From Stromatinia cepivora (lineage: Eukaryota; Ascomycota; Leotiomycetes; Helotiales; Sclerotiniaceae): DNA of 64,000 bases. Each line of letters opens with the position of its first letter. Position 1 is the stretch's first letter. The stretch covers positions 310,001-374,000 of the forward strand of contig RCTD01000035.1 in the NCBI GenBank assembly GCA_014898415.1, in the 5' to 3' direction. The notes beneath the pieces are model-generated. The model had not been told where the DNA came from, made no database searches, and saw only the letters and a program-made list of their open reading frames with translations. Shown here piece after piece: positions 13,586-25,710 of this stretch. Both the position numbers and the translations under genes were made by a program.

Positions 13586-13896
13586 TGTATTATAAAAAGC
13601 TTTGTAATCCTTTGTATCTTATAAAGGACCAAAATATATATTTTTTAATCAAAATGAAGAATCTATTAATCTTTACTAATCTATCAATTTATAAAGTAAT
13701 CCTGATATTCTAATAAATAAAGATCTAGTCTAATTAAGGTATATATCGATTAGATAATTATTTATTTGTTCTATATATATAGCTTTTGATTTATATAATC
13801 AAGGGCAAGTTATTCAATTCTTTCACTCTACCAATCACGTGTACCATCTATTCAACGATCCCTGAAAGTGCTCTGTAATCATACTATCCTGTGATA
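13586..13896 (+). repeat. Copia-A 3' LTR
   Basis: 311 bp, the partner of 3,396-3,704. Its last 70 bp keep many C/G bases (including CAATCACGTG and GATCCCTGAAAGTG) where the 5' copy has T/A. It is followed by the duplication CTTTT at 13,897-13,901. Confidence 0.9.
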
Positions 13897-13919
13897 CTTT
13901 TTGAAATAGAACTCCTTAT

Positions 13920-16376
13920 ATATATAAACAAAATATATATCGAATAATATTATTAGATAAATTAATTCTATATTTAGAAACTAGTAATCCAGTAGTACTA
14001 AAAATATATTCTGAAGAAGTAAATATAACTGGAATAGACGAATAGTCTTTCCAAATCTGAAAAAGAATTAGAAAGTTATATTGAAATTTTATCTATCATT
14101 TAACTATATTATCAATTGTATACTTATTTCGAATAATATAAGAAACTTTTAAATATCGATTTAATTCTGATTCAAAAGCTGGTGTATAAGTAGTTGTAAA
14201 TGGTTTAAATCGATCAAAATCTGTATATAGATTAATATTGAAATCGAGATCGATAATCAAAGCAATTGAAGTAAAATCGTCATTGTTATCGTTGTTGATA
14301 TATGCATCTCGAGTTTCTTATTCCATAAATATTCGAATTTGATTAATATATGTTTTATACTTCGAGAATATAGATTTAATGTATACAATTGTTTTTAAAT
14401 ATGCTGATGTTTTATTTCTATTTTCGGTTTTATATAAATATTCAATTAAATCGAGTTTGTGGTAAGGATCAAGGACTAAAGCTATCTATGTATGATGTGT
14501 ATTTATATTGGATTCGTAATATTTTTCGAGTATTTCGAAAGCAGCTTTAACAGCAATTTGAAAAATAGGATGATTATTGTTAATTGCCATTTTGTATATT
14601 TGTTGAATCAGAAGGATATAAATTGGTATTATATTTTGAAGTGTAGAATAGATATCGACTTGTGCTTTTGTAATTGGCAAATAGAAGTATACAAAGAATT
14701 GCTTTAATTCAATCAATACTAATTAATCATTATCAATAAAAAACAAGTTCTCTTTAATAAATTTATCCCAAATTTGTGTAACTAAAATAATTATAATGGA
14801 TATTTGTTAGTGTAAAGCTTTTGAAAGTATATCATCGATAGAATTCCAATGAATTAATATATCAAAAAAAAGATAACGAAAATTGATTTTATATATATTG
14901 TATTATTGTTTGAATATATCACGGAATTTTCTTTTGTTTCGAAATACTAAAACGATGCTGTGTAGTTTAAATAATATTGAACATATGGGAATATCATTGG
15001 TATACAGATTATAAGCTTGATTGAATTGGAATTCGTAAATATATCGAATTTCGGAAGATTCGGATTTTAGTGTATTCAAATTTATAAACTTATTAATATC
15101 AATCAAAAATAATAGTAAAAAAGAATTTGTCTATTTATACAACGATATTATTTATATGATCAGAATATCGGATATCTCTATTAATTCTATTAAAGTAAAT
15201 GGAATACTGTATCTTCTCCTTTTCCAAAAGAGTTATATAATTTGCAAGAATTATTCTTTCAAAATAGTTAAATATAATATTGTTGTAATTAGTATTATCA
15301 CATATGATCGAGATTATTGCTTTAATAATACCAAAATCATTTGTAATATCGAGAAACTTTTATACGAGGTATTTACTAGTATGAGAAGGATTAATGAGTT
15401 CAACAATATCAAGAATCAATTATTGAATACTATTAGTTGAAAGAGTATAATGTATAATAACAATAATATAATTTAATCGATTGTATTCAGACCATCCATT
15501 TATAATTAATGAAAAACATCCTTTATTATCAATATACTTTTGAAATTCTTTCATTTTGATTGTTTTCGTATTTTCGAAATCCTCTTTCAAATTCTTTATA
15601 AATTGACGATGTAATATATTTTTAACAATAGGTATAATAAATCTAATGAGATTATCAAATTGTGTTTAATCTATAATATTGAATGAAAAGTTGTTTTTGA
15701 TAATAAATTGTAAAAAAAAATAACGATAATAATGATAGTATTAATCTATTGATAATTTTGAAGATGAAAAGAATGATTTGGGACCTTCTGTAGCTTGAAT
15801 TTGAATCGTCATTTGAGCTTTCTTTTCGTCTTCAGATATTACAATATTTAAATACTTTCTATAATAATATAACTTGAAGTTGTTGATATTATTGATAGCT
15901 TTTAATATAATCTTTGTATAAATATAATCTAGTTAAATACATTTGATTTGTATTTGATATATTTGCTTCGGATCTTCTAAAATATAACGAGAAAAGAAAG
16001 GATTTGGATCTTTGAATAAGAAAGCTTTTGTAATTCCAAAAGATAGTATATTCGATAAACATAAAATTGATTATAAACATTAAAGAGTATCACCAATAGA
16101 TTACCTAATACATTTGTTATTGATATTATTTAAAAAAAGAAGTATATTTCGATCAATAAATCTAGAAACAGTATTATCAGCATTATTACATAATAAATAT
16201 AAATTATCTGATAAATCGTCTTGATCCACTGTATTATTACTACTAGTATAGAAAAACATAATTAATATAATTGTTTGAAGAAAAAGAAACTTACAAAATA
16301 ATATATTAAATAAAGTAATACAAATTTTCAATAATATAATTCGAATAATATAATCTGATGTTTTTGATTCTATCAT
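13920..16376 (-). pseudogene. hAT transposase (degenerate)
   Basis: On the minus strand, 14,716-14,486 reads IYSTLQNIIPIYILLIQQI then FEILEKYYESN; the next codons give IALVLDPYHKLDLIEYL, the hAT 'A..LDPR.KL.YF' block. After RYLKVSY-like sequence the end reads FQIWKDYSSIPVIFTSSEYI then FSTTGLLVSKYR at about 13,970-14,070, the C-terminal hAT dimerisation motif (normally 'A.D.L.IPATSAPSERVFSTAG..I...R'). The start is unclear; the ORF beginning MIESKTSDYI at 16,376 holds an acidic DQDDLSDN stretch. Several stops make it inactive. Confidence 0.85.
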
Positions 16377-16439
16377 ATAATTAAGAATAACCTCCTTTTT
16401 AAACGATAACTATAAAATGATCATATAATATTTACTCAT

Positions 16440-16543
16440 AAGTACTCCGGATACCCGGATTATTTAGTGGGTATACACCCCGTAAAAGCTTACGGGGTAG
16501 GGTATACTACCCTGTGAAGCCAGATACCCCGGGTAGGGTACGG
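16440..16543. repeat. hAT right subterminal GGGTA-rich region with hairpin
   Basis: GC-rich patch with repeated GGGTA/TACCC units matching the left end. It contains an inverted repeat with 8-bp arms (CCCCGTAA at 16,478-16,485 and TTACGGGG at 16,490-16,497) around a 4-base loop. It probably holds transposase-binding sites (inference). Confidence 0.6.
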
Positions 16544-16556
16544 GTGCCCAGCCCTG

Positions 16557-16564
16557 ATAGAATA
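16557..16564. repeat. hAT target-site duplication, right copy
   Basis: ATAGAATA, identical to 2,836-2,843. The Gypsy-A reading resumes here. Confidence 0.93.
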
Positions 16565-17894
16565 ATTGTTAATATATTATCATAATAATATAACAAAGAT
16601 TGGTTTCCTATAATTTATTTTTCCAAAACTATAATTACTGTTGAATTGAATTATGAAATTTATAATAAGGAAATATTGTTAATCATTTGATCTTTTAATT
16701 ATTAAAGAATAGAATTCGCTGGTTTATTATATAAAATCAAGGTTTATATTGATTATAAAGCTTTCGAATATTTCATAATTATTAAAACTTTCAATACCCG
16801 ATAAATTCATTGAATAGAAGTTCTAATTAATTATAATTTCATTATTATATATTATCTTGAAAAAGATAATCCTTTTACTAATAGCTTAACCTATCAAACC
16901 AACGAATTGAATTTTTAGAATTATATTAAAAAAAAGAATCGCCTCCAATAACTTATTAAAGATAATCAAATTGATATCGAAATCATAAAAGAAACTTTAC
17001 AAAAATATTATCTAAATGAAACAGTGATTATTAATATTGATTTAAATAAAATCGTTTTTCGATTCGATTTAATTAATTATATCATCAAAACAAATAAAAC
17101 TATAGATAATTTACTAATATTCAAAATATAAATTATTTAAAATCATAAATATATATTATTTCAAAATGATTTCTTGTTTTATAATAATTATTTAGTAATA
17201 TCCGATATCAATAATCTTTAAATTTATTTGATTTATAAAACCTATAATTCTATTTCTATTGTTTATTTTGATATAAATAAAATCTACTTTTTATTATTTT
17301 AATAATATTATTAATCTAGAATACATAATATTATAATCAGATATATATGCAATTATTACATTTGCAAATATAATTCTGTTTTATATAATTGTACCCCTGA
17401 TTTATTATATCTATTTTCGATTCTTAATCGAATATAATAATATATCATTATAAATTATTATAATTTTAATAAGGATAAATACAGATATAATAATATTTTA
17501 ATCATTATTGATCGATTAACAAAGCAAGCTATTTTTATATTTTATTACAAATTAATCGATATTTGAATTTAAATATAATTATATCTCTATTATATATATC
17601 AATATTATAATTCCCCTAATATTATAATATCGGATTGTAATTTCTAATTTATATTACAATTCTAAAAGAAATTCAATCAAATCCTAAAAAACCGATCTTA
17701 AATTATTTATTATTCATTATCCCCAAATCGATAATCAAATTAAGATTTATAATCAATACCTTCAATAATGATTAAGATTGTTTGTTAATTATTATCAAAA
17801 CAATTAATCAGAATTCCTATTTATAATGAATTACATATAATTTATTCTTCTATACGATTCCTTAAAAAGACTTATACTCTACGAAATCTTATAT
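16565..17894 (+). pseudogene. Gypsy-A RNase H and integrase
   Basis: Continues the frame interrupted at 2,843. RNase H reads VELNYEIYNKEILLII and KVYIDYKAFEYFI (normally 'ELNYEIYDKELLAI' and 'KVYTDHKALEYF'). Integrase follows, with NNILIIIDRLTKQAIFI ('VIVDRLTKQAHFIP') near 17,500 and NIIISDCNF ('..ISDRGSQF') near 17,620, then a 'SLSPNR.SN' relic of 'AFHPQTDGQTE'. It is cut by the solo LTR at 17,895. Confidence 0.85.
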
Positions 17895-18186
17895 TGTGAG
17901 AAAGTTGGGATATCAAGGCCTAACACGTAGCTAGTTCGTAGTCATATGGTCACATGACTCTTCGTAGTTAGATATAAGAGAGGGCTCTGCTCCCCTCTCC
18001 TTGAAAGAAATCAATCGTTTTTCCACTAGTCTTTTTGTACCCCATTTGTGCACAACCCAAACCATTGTCTAAACCTACTAGTTTTACTACTTGAAGCCTC
18101 TACAATGTAATCTGATCAGTACCAATTCCCATTTCCCTTCACAGCGTGCTATCGGGACGCACGTATCTCGACCTACCTCTTTCACA
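17895..18186. repeat. Solo LTR inside Gypsy-A, little mutated
   Basis: A 292-bp GC-balanced patch starting TGTGAGAAAG and ending CTTTCACA, so the ends are mutually inverted as in LTRs. ATAT lies on both sides (17,891-17,894; 18,187-18,190), weak evidence in such A/T-rich DNA. A TATAAGAGAGGG-like promoter motif is inside. No internal domain follows, so it is a solo LTR left by recombination. I see no second copy in the window. Confidence 0.7.
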
Positions 18187-18960
18187 ATATAGGTATACAC
18201 CGAAATATACATAGGAATAAAAGGAAGATATTAATAAATTAATAAACAATATAAATATATATAATACCTGTATATACATAAAATATAATAGATTAGTTTT
18301 TGTGTAAACAAAAGAAAACTTATTGTATATTCAAATTAAGATATCGAAATCTACAAATACTTATCAATATAAGATCAATTTTGATATCAGAGATTATATA
18401 TAATTCAATATAAAAAGTTATTCTACTCAAAGATTATTTAAAAAATTGGATTTCTTAATTTAAAGAAAATTCAAGATTATTAATCGATTTAGGAGTTTTT
18501 TTAAATTCGAATTTTCAATTACAATAAAAATTTATTCTGTTTTCTTTTCAAATCAATTATACAAGATATATAACGATTCTTTTTTTAATCAGATACTCGA
18601 ATCACCTCTACTTATTAATATAATTAATGATTCGAAATAAAAAATAGAAAAGATCCTAATAATAAAAAAAGCACAAAAAACCCTACTATACAGAGTTTCA
18701 TAGCTTAATAACGATATCGATTTTATTTGATATCCTATTTCCGATTTTAAAACATCATTATACCTCTTATACGATTTTCATCTGGCCAATCCAACATTGC
18801 CTGATTTTTTTAATCGATTAATTGATTGGATAAAACTTTATAAAAGCAAAGAGAATAATTATAATTATATAAATAACAATTCATTTATGAAATCAAAGGA
18901 AAGAAAAGTATTCTTCAATTCAGCAGATTAGATATTATGATTTTATGATAATATATATAT
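18187..18960 (+). pseudogene. Gypsy-A C-terminal chromodomain
   Basis: Read through stops: KIEKILIIKKAQKTLLYRVS, then DFIXYPISDFKTSLYLLYDF and HLANPTLPDFFNRLIDWIKL near 18,650-18,850. This matches the end of fungal chromovirus polyproteins ('EVEEILDS...L.YLVKWKGY....TWEP...F.N..ELL.EFH...P.KP'). The domain normally targets integration to heterochromatin by binding methylated histone H3. The upstream segment corresponds to the 'VFHVSLL' linker. Confidence 0.8.
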
Positions 18961-20339
18961 ATATAATTATAAAAGAATTAAAAACCTATATAAATTCAAA
19001 GGAATTTGATTGTATATATATAATCCGAGTTCTATACAATAAATGAGTTGTCATCATTAAGACAATATAAAGGCAATATATTTCAAAAAACTCATACTTA
19101 TAATCATTTTAAAAATCATACAAAAGGAAATTTGAATATAATAAAAATAAAATGTAATATCACTTTTATCGATTTCGTTCAATTTGATTGATTTGATCAA
19201 TTTGGTTGATTAACTTGATCGATTTCGGAATTGATTATATTAACCACCCATCATTATTATACCATAATTTAATCTTCTTTCCTTTTCTATTGAAACTTTT
19301 TTTTTTCAAAGATTCTTCAAATCAAGAAAAATATAAATCAATATTAATTTAATTAATTAATGAACGATTTGATCGATTTGATTAATTCATTCGTTATTTT
19401 GGTCAATTTGATCGATTATTTTGATCAATTTGATCAATTTCTAGTAAATTGATTAAATCAATTAAAATAATCAATTTAATTAATTTAAAGTTTATAAACC
19501 TTTACAAAACCTGATTTCCAATAAAATAACAATAAAACAAAAAAATGAAATACTTGAAAGCAAGTTTTTCTGAAGGGAAAAATAATATTACAAATTGTAA
19601 ATTATAGAAGATTAATTATATAATACCCTTTATCTCCTATATCAATTTATAAGCTGATTATCCATATATATATATTACAAATCATACAATTTAATATAAT
19701 AAAATAATAACCCTAATAACATATATACATAATTCCGCAGTCCATAAATAGGTATTTGTATATATATATCTAATCGTTTTTTATAAGTTATAATTCTTTA
19801 ATTGTAAATTCTAAGGAATATAATTGACCCTGTTTATTCAGCTCTACTACGGCTCTTGTGCGTCACAGAAGTAGAGTTGAAATACGATAATACAGTTTAT
19901 AATTCATAATATTATAGGCTAGAGTGGAAAGCAGTCTGTATAGTATTGATACAGAATTATAGCAAAAATGAAGAGCAAATTCGTATAGCTATAAGAAAAT
20001 ACATTATAATACGATTTTACGAATTTTCTTATTGTTTTATTTTTTATATTTCTTTATTATCCTGAATCTATTTATAGTATATTTTTTAAGATCGTTTTAA
20101 AAACTTGAAGACTATCTTCGATATTTATTAAACAATAAGAAATCTTTATAATATCGAAATCAAATAATCCTTTGAAACTCGATCAAAATAATTATAAATG
20201 ATGATTCAGATAAATAAAGATATAATTGAAAGGGAAAGGATGGTTTTATATAATTGATCAAATATTAAACGAATATATATAGATTACAGGATTTAATATA
20301 ATATCTGTTTACAAGATCAATGGTCGTATATATTACAAT
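18961..20339. other. A/T-rich stretch, no domain recognised
   Basis: Between the Gypsy-A chromodomain and Copia-B gag. At 19,165-19,490 it is dominated by imperfect repeats of TTGATCAATTTGATTGATT type. At 19,825-19,990 a GC-richer patch contains an imperfect hairpin (CAGCTCTACT and AGTAGAGTTG around an approximately 25-base loop). It should hold the 3' LTR of Gypsy-A and the 5' LTR of Copia-B, but I could not identify either. Confidence 0.5.
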
Positions 20340-22102
20340 ATCGAGTTGAAATTGGAATACTTAAAGGACGAAGCGAATGTGTTATTGTATATTTGTATAA
20401 TATTTAATAATAATGATGAAATCTTTATCAACGAATATTCAATAGTATATATATTTTGGAGATACTTTAAATCAAAATATACTAAAATCAATGTAGTTAT
20501 AGTTAATATATATATGATAATAATTCAGAACTTCAAATTTTAATTTGATATCTATCTCGATATGATTATTATCGAAATCTAGAACAAATTGAAAGAGTAT
20601 AAAAGGAAATTAGGGGTTGTAAACGAAAACTATCGATTAGTATATCAAAATACTATTTTGTTCTTGATTTTAATATATAATTTTTTAATCAATTATTAAG
20701 GAATAATAAATATATTGGATATCCAAATCAGTTTTAATATCAATAATAAGATCAAGTATTTACAAATTAAAGAATTTCATTTTAAGGATAGATCAGAATG
20801 AATATAAATTATAAAAGAATCTAGATATACTTCTTGATATTAAAAATCAGATTTCGAGATCCCAAACAATACTTATGATTTGTATCAAAAAAAAGATCAT
20901 TATATATAAGATTATCTGTATTTAATATAAACCAACAAATTCTTTTATAATTATTTTCATTATCAAAAGAGAAGGGGATTATCGAATCCGAAGAAGGTCT
21001 ATTTCAATAAAAAAGATCAAGTATACCCTGTTAACAATATTTCTGAATTAAATTTTGATATTAAGGATATAATAAAGGAAGATTGTAATTTGATAAAGGA
21101 AATTATTAATAAAACTTTCCCTAACAAATGATATACCGATATAGACATTTCTTTATATATATCTGATCAACCTTTATTATTCAAATCAATAAACCCTATT
21201 ATCAAACGAAAAATAAAGATTAATAAGAAAGTAATATATTATCGCCATTAAGGTTTAGTGGATATAATATACAAAGATGATTCTAAAATGTTACTTTTAA
21301 ATATATTATATATATTAGGGCTAAAAGTAAACTTGCTATCAGGAAAAAGGATTTGCGAAATAAGGCTACAAAGGGAATTCAATTCTCATCATATATATTT
21401 CAAAAAGAACAATAAGAAAGTCATCTGTACTAAAATACAAAACAGAATATATATAGTTTTATATATAACCAAAGGATACAAGAATATAGCTTTCTATTCG
21501 AATATATATCAAAATGATCAAAAAAAAAGGTTTTTTTTAAAAAATAATCGATAATATTAAAAATATTAATAACAAATTAACATTCAAAAAGAAAAAAAGA
21601 TATTTATTATAATATCAAAGATTCAATTATCTAGATCCAAACAAAATTAAGAATTTATACAAGATATCCAATATAATTAAATCAATAAAGATTCTAATTA
21701 AATTAAATATCTATAAAGTATATATATTCACCAAAATGATTAATTATATTCTAAAACAATTGAATTTATATAAATCAAAAAGACTCGAATTTATATATTT
21801 CGATATTATAAAATCATTTCTAAAATCGATTCGAAGAAATCGTTATTTTATATTGATTATCGATAATTATATAAAAGTAAATTGGATTATACTATTTAAA
21901 TAAAAAGATGATATAATTCAAACATTGAAAACTTAAAAAAAGAAAATAGAATTGACTATTGAAGAAAAGATTATTATAACCAAAACTAACAATACATTGA
22001 AACTCCTATAAATTATTTATAAATAATTATTAAATATACAATCCAAAGTTATAATAATTGCTTTTTCATATCAAAATAGATCTACAAAATAGAATATAAA
22101 GA
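20340..22102 (+). pseudogene. Copia-B gag, pre-integrase and integrase (left part)
   Basis: Gag begins near 20,346 with KLEYLKDEANVLLYICI and FWRYFKSKYTKI (fungal Copia gag 'W...LKDEA.VLL.IC...FW..LK.KYT'). At 21,258-21,554 an open stretch reads LLLNILYILGLKVNLLSGKR and CEIRLQREFNSHHIYFKK, the pre-integrase domain ('L..VLYVPGLG.NLLS'). Integrase follows: YHRRFNYLDPNKIKNLYKIS, then RNRYFILIIDNYIKVNWII ('GNRYFLLIIDNYTRKNW'). It is split by Gypsy-B at 22,103 and resumes at 28,544. Confidence 0.85.
22098..22102. repeat. Gypsy-B target-site duplication, left copy
   Basis: AAAGA precedes the left LTR and recurs at 28,544-28,548 after the right LTR. Confidence 0.88.
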
Positions 22103-22449
22103 TGTTACGGGAGCTGCCTCTAGGGTTATGTGGAAGTGGCTAGAGATCTCTTGAGATGGTTTAGATTAGACTTCAAATAGGAATTCAATAAAGTTGGTAA
22201 TTGGTTGTAATTCTTATAATTATAGTAATGAAATTAATGATTGTTCTTGAATACAAAACTTTATATTATAATGAAATCTATTCTCTTATATAAATCTTTT
22301 TGCTTTATAAAACCTATAATTCTATCCTTCTTGAATCCCTTGAATTCTAAATTTCAAAAGTTCCTGATTTTTTGGATTTTAAATTCCAAAAACTTTAATA
22401 TTTTATTATATAATATTTATTATATAATCCAATATTATTCATTATAATA
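22103..22449 (-). repeat. Gypsy-B LTR, left (3' LTR)
   Basis: 347 bp, aligns without gaps in the parts I compared to 28,197-28,543. Its first 120 bases keep C/G (GGGAGCTGCCTCTAGGG), while its last 130 bases are almost pure A/T. Confidence 0.9.
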
Positions 22450-24769
22450 CTATCCCTTTTTTAGATTAATATTTATTCCAAATATTTTTATTAATATTTT
22501 TCTTTTTATTATAATATATCAATAATTCTTTCAATATACTATTCCAAAATAATAAAGTTTCTAAATATCGATAATGTATTCTTCTTTCTGAAATAATCCA
22601 GATTTATAGTTCCGATAATATATTTTGTTTCAATTGTTTTCGTTATAATTATCATTATATTATTTTGAATAATCATTCTTAATATTATAATAAATATATC
22701 TGTTATAAAGTTTGTTATAATATTGTTCAGATTTCGATAAACAATTTTGAAAATCTTTATTTGAAAGAAAAGCATTTTCAATTTGAAAAAGATATTATTT
22801 TTGAAATTATAATAGTTAATTTTATTTGTATTTATATTCTTGAATTATAATAACAAAAGTTATATGAATATAATCATAAAATACTTTATTATAATTTCAA
22901 GATTTTAAATAAACTTAATATTTTTAAAGAAAAGGAAAAATTAGAAAATAAATATATTAAAAAAGAAAAAAAGTTGATATCTATTTTTATTATTAATTCT
23001 AATAATAATTCTTTTATTTTCGATTCTTCTTTTTTAAACTTTTCGATTTTGATTTCAATAGATTCTCCTTTCTTTTAGGTAAATCTAGATATTGTTAATA
23101 AAATATTTTTAATTTTTCAAAGTAATTAAGATTTATTCTTGATTTCTATGAATTTTCGGTATATAGATAATCTAATTATTTGATTAAATATTTGATTATA
23201 TTTCTAATATATTTATAATCTAGTATTGTTTCGATATTATATATAATGTTCAAATTGATTAATTCGATTTCTGTTAATGATATATTCGGTATTTCTAATA
23301 ATATTGGTTCGAATAAGGATATATAGAATACTGAATAGATATTCATTGTATTTGATAATTTTAATCGATAATTGATAATTCCTATTATTTTATCAATTTT
23401 GAATAATCCTAATTTCTTATAATCGAATTTATTATTTGATTTTTTGGTTTCGATATTTTATTATAATAGATAAATTTTATCCTTTTTTTTAAATATAAAT
23501 TTTATATTATATTTTGTATTATAATAGATTGCTATTCTGGATAATATAAATTTTAAATCAAAAGCAAATTGCTTTTATAAATCTTTTAATTATTCGATTT
23601 ATATTATTATTAATTCAATATTAACTTTTTATAATATTGATATTTAATAAATTTTAGAATTGAATTCAAAGTTAATATATATTGATATAATCTTTGTAAT
23701 TTCCGTTTTCGATATATTATATATGAATTATATTATAAATAATAATTCTATTCAATTATTCTATTAATAATTTATATAATATCTAAAATATATTTCTATT
23801 ATTTAATTGATCCTTTTTATTTGATCATTTATTTATAAATAAAAAGTTATCAATAGTTTTTTTTTAATATCCATTAATATTAATAAAGTAATCCAGAATT
23901 TCGAAATAAAGAGTTTGTTTTTATCCGAGATTATCTTATCTGGTATTTTATATATACTTATTATGATTTTAAAGAATATATATACTAATTATTCAATAAT
24001 CTATATTTCTTTGAATAGTATTATATATATAAATTTTGTTAATTTGTTTATTATATTAAATATTATATTATATTCAATTCCTATAATAGAATCTTTCGAG
24101 AATAATAATTTGATTATAAAGTCCTATATAATAGATTTCTATAATTGAGAAAATATATTTGGGATTTGAAATTAATTATATAGAATATATTTAGAGGATT
24201 TATTTTGTATACAAATATTATAATTCTTAATAATTTCTTCAATTATTGTTCTTATTTATAAGAAATAATTGATTTTTTATATTCTTATAAATATTCTTAC
24301 AATTCTTTGATATTCGTATATAAGCAATTTATATTGTTTTATTATAAATTTCTTAATTATTCAATTAAGAATATATATTTTTTTGTAAAAGTATATTATA
24401 TTGTTTTCTATTATGAATTTTGGTTTTATTGTTTTGAATATATATATTATTATAATATTATCTTTATAATATAATTGGATCTTTTTTTTTAAATGATTAT
24501 TTTTTAATATATAAGTAATTATAAACTATAATATATTATAGATCAGTAATTCATCTTTTTATTTGAATATAGTATATAATTTATATAATTTGTTTTTCTG
24601 ATATTCCGGTTTTCAATTGAAAGTATTGGTTCTAGTATTTTCTGATCTTTTGATATATAAAATCTTAAAATTGTAATTGACTATAGTTTTTGATTATTTG
24701 ATCTATTATTTGTTTAATTATTTTGTTATAATAAAATAAATTAAGTTTTTGTAATCTATATATATTTAT
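22450..24769 (-). pseudogene. Gypsy-B integrase region
   Basis: By order on the minus strand this follows RNase H, so it should be integrase and the C-terminal tail. It is too eroded for me to cite a convincing motif. An apparent plus-strand ORF at 23,915-24,148 is an A/T artefact. Confidence 0.45.
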
Positions 24770-25710
24770 ATTATATATTTTGATTTTTTCAAATAAACTT
24801 ATTATTCTTTAAATATATCGATTATCGCTAATAGTTTTTTGTTATATATTTCATAATTTAGTTTGGTTGATAATAGTTTTTGAAAATAAAATGTAATTAA
24901 TTGATATTTCTTATTTTGATCTGATTAATTTAAAATTATTCTTATAACGAAATCTGAGGAATCCGTTTCCATTATAATTTGCTTTTCTGAATCGAATATT
25001 AATAATATTAGTTTTTTGATTATTATTTATTTAAATATTTTGAAGGATTCCTATATTTTAATAATCTATTCGAAAATTCTTTATTCTTTTCTAATTAAAT
25101 TAATTAAAAGTATTATAATCCCTAAATAACCTTTAATAAATTTTCGATAAAAATTAACAAATTCTAAAAAAGATTGTATTTTCTTAATTATAATAGATTA
25201 CTTTCATTCAAATATTATTTTAATTTTATCCTTATTCATTTTGAACCCTTAACTTAATATAATAAATTCTAGAAACTTTGTTTCTGTAATATAGAATTTA
25301 TATTTATTTAATTTATATAACAAATCAATTTTAATCAAATATTCAAGGATATTATTGATATTTTTGATATATTGAACTTTGTTATTCGAATATATTAGGA
25401 TATCGTTTAAATAATATATATAACAAATATCCAAATATTATAATAATATATTATTTATAAGTTTTATAAATGTTATTGATATATTGATTAATCCAAATAA
25501 TATAATCTGATATTTGTATAATCTATATTTGATTTTGAAAACGGTTTTCCATTCTTTACCTTTTTTTATTTTAATCAAATAGTAATTATTGTATAGATTC
25601 ATTTTGATAAATATTGTTATTTTATTTAATCGATCTTTTAATTCTGTAATTAATAGAAATGGATATCGATCTTTTTTGATAAATATATTGAGCTTTCTAT
25701 AATCCACAAC
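24770..25710 (-). pseudogene. Gypsy-B reverse transcriptase and RNase H
   Basis: From 25,707 the minus strand reads MDYRKLNIFIKKDRYPFLLI, then DRLNKITIFIKMNLYNNYYL and EWKTVFKIKYRLYKYQIILF (Ty3/Gypsy RT blocks). YLNDILIYSNN follows near 25,420 (YxDD region). RNase H at about 24,990-24,770 reads METDSSDFVI and STKLNYEIYNKKLLAIIDIF, with both landmarks well kept ('LETDASDFAI', 'ELNYEIYDKELLAIVDAF'). Premature stops split it. Confidence 0.9.

Larger units (their letters stand above)
3396..13896 (+). mobile_element. Copia-A LTR retrotransposon (10.5 kb) nested in the hAT
   Basis: Two direct repeats (3,396-3,704 and 13,586-13,896) are flanked by 5-bp duplications CTTTT (3,391-3,395 and 13,897-13,901). 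The LTR starts TGTCAC and ends TGTGATA, probably TGTGACA before mutation. Between the LTRs the plus strand reads, through stops, as gag, protease/integrase (about 7,479-8,995), and reverse transcriptase with RNase H (about 10,370-11,640): the Ty1/Copia order. A pogo/Fot1 element interrupts it at 5,291-7,476. About 1.9 kb between RNase H and the 3' LTR contains antisense ORFs. Confidence 0.92.
2844..16556 (-). mobile_element. hAT DNA transposon (13.7 kb, carrying nested elements)
   Basis: The ends are perfect 13-bp inverted repeats (CAGGGCTGGGCAC at 2,844-2,856, its complement at 16,544-16,556), flanked by 8-bp duplications ATAGAATA. The outer 100-170 bp on each side stay rich in GGGTA/TACCC runs while the interior is nearly all A/T. 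A degenerate hAT transposase lies on the minus strand at about 13,950-16,376. Most of the length is one later guest, Copia-A (3,396-13,896); without it the hAT is about 3.2 kb, a normal size. It sits in the RNase H region of Gypsy-A and splits it. Confidence 0.92.

Noticed and set aside
23915..24148. Plus-strand hydrophobic ORF inside Gypsy-B
   Set aside because: It is the antisense shadow of A/T-converted pol sequence; Ile/Tyr/Asn content is what random A/T codons give.
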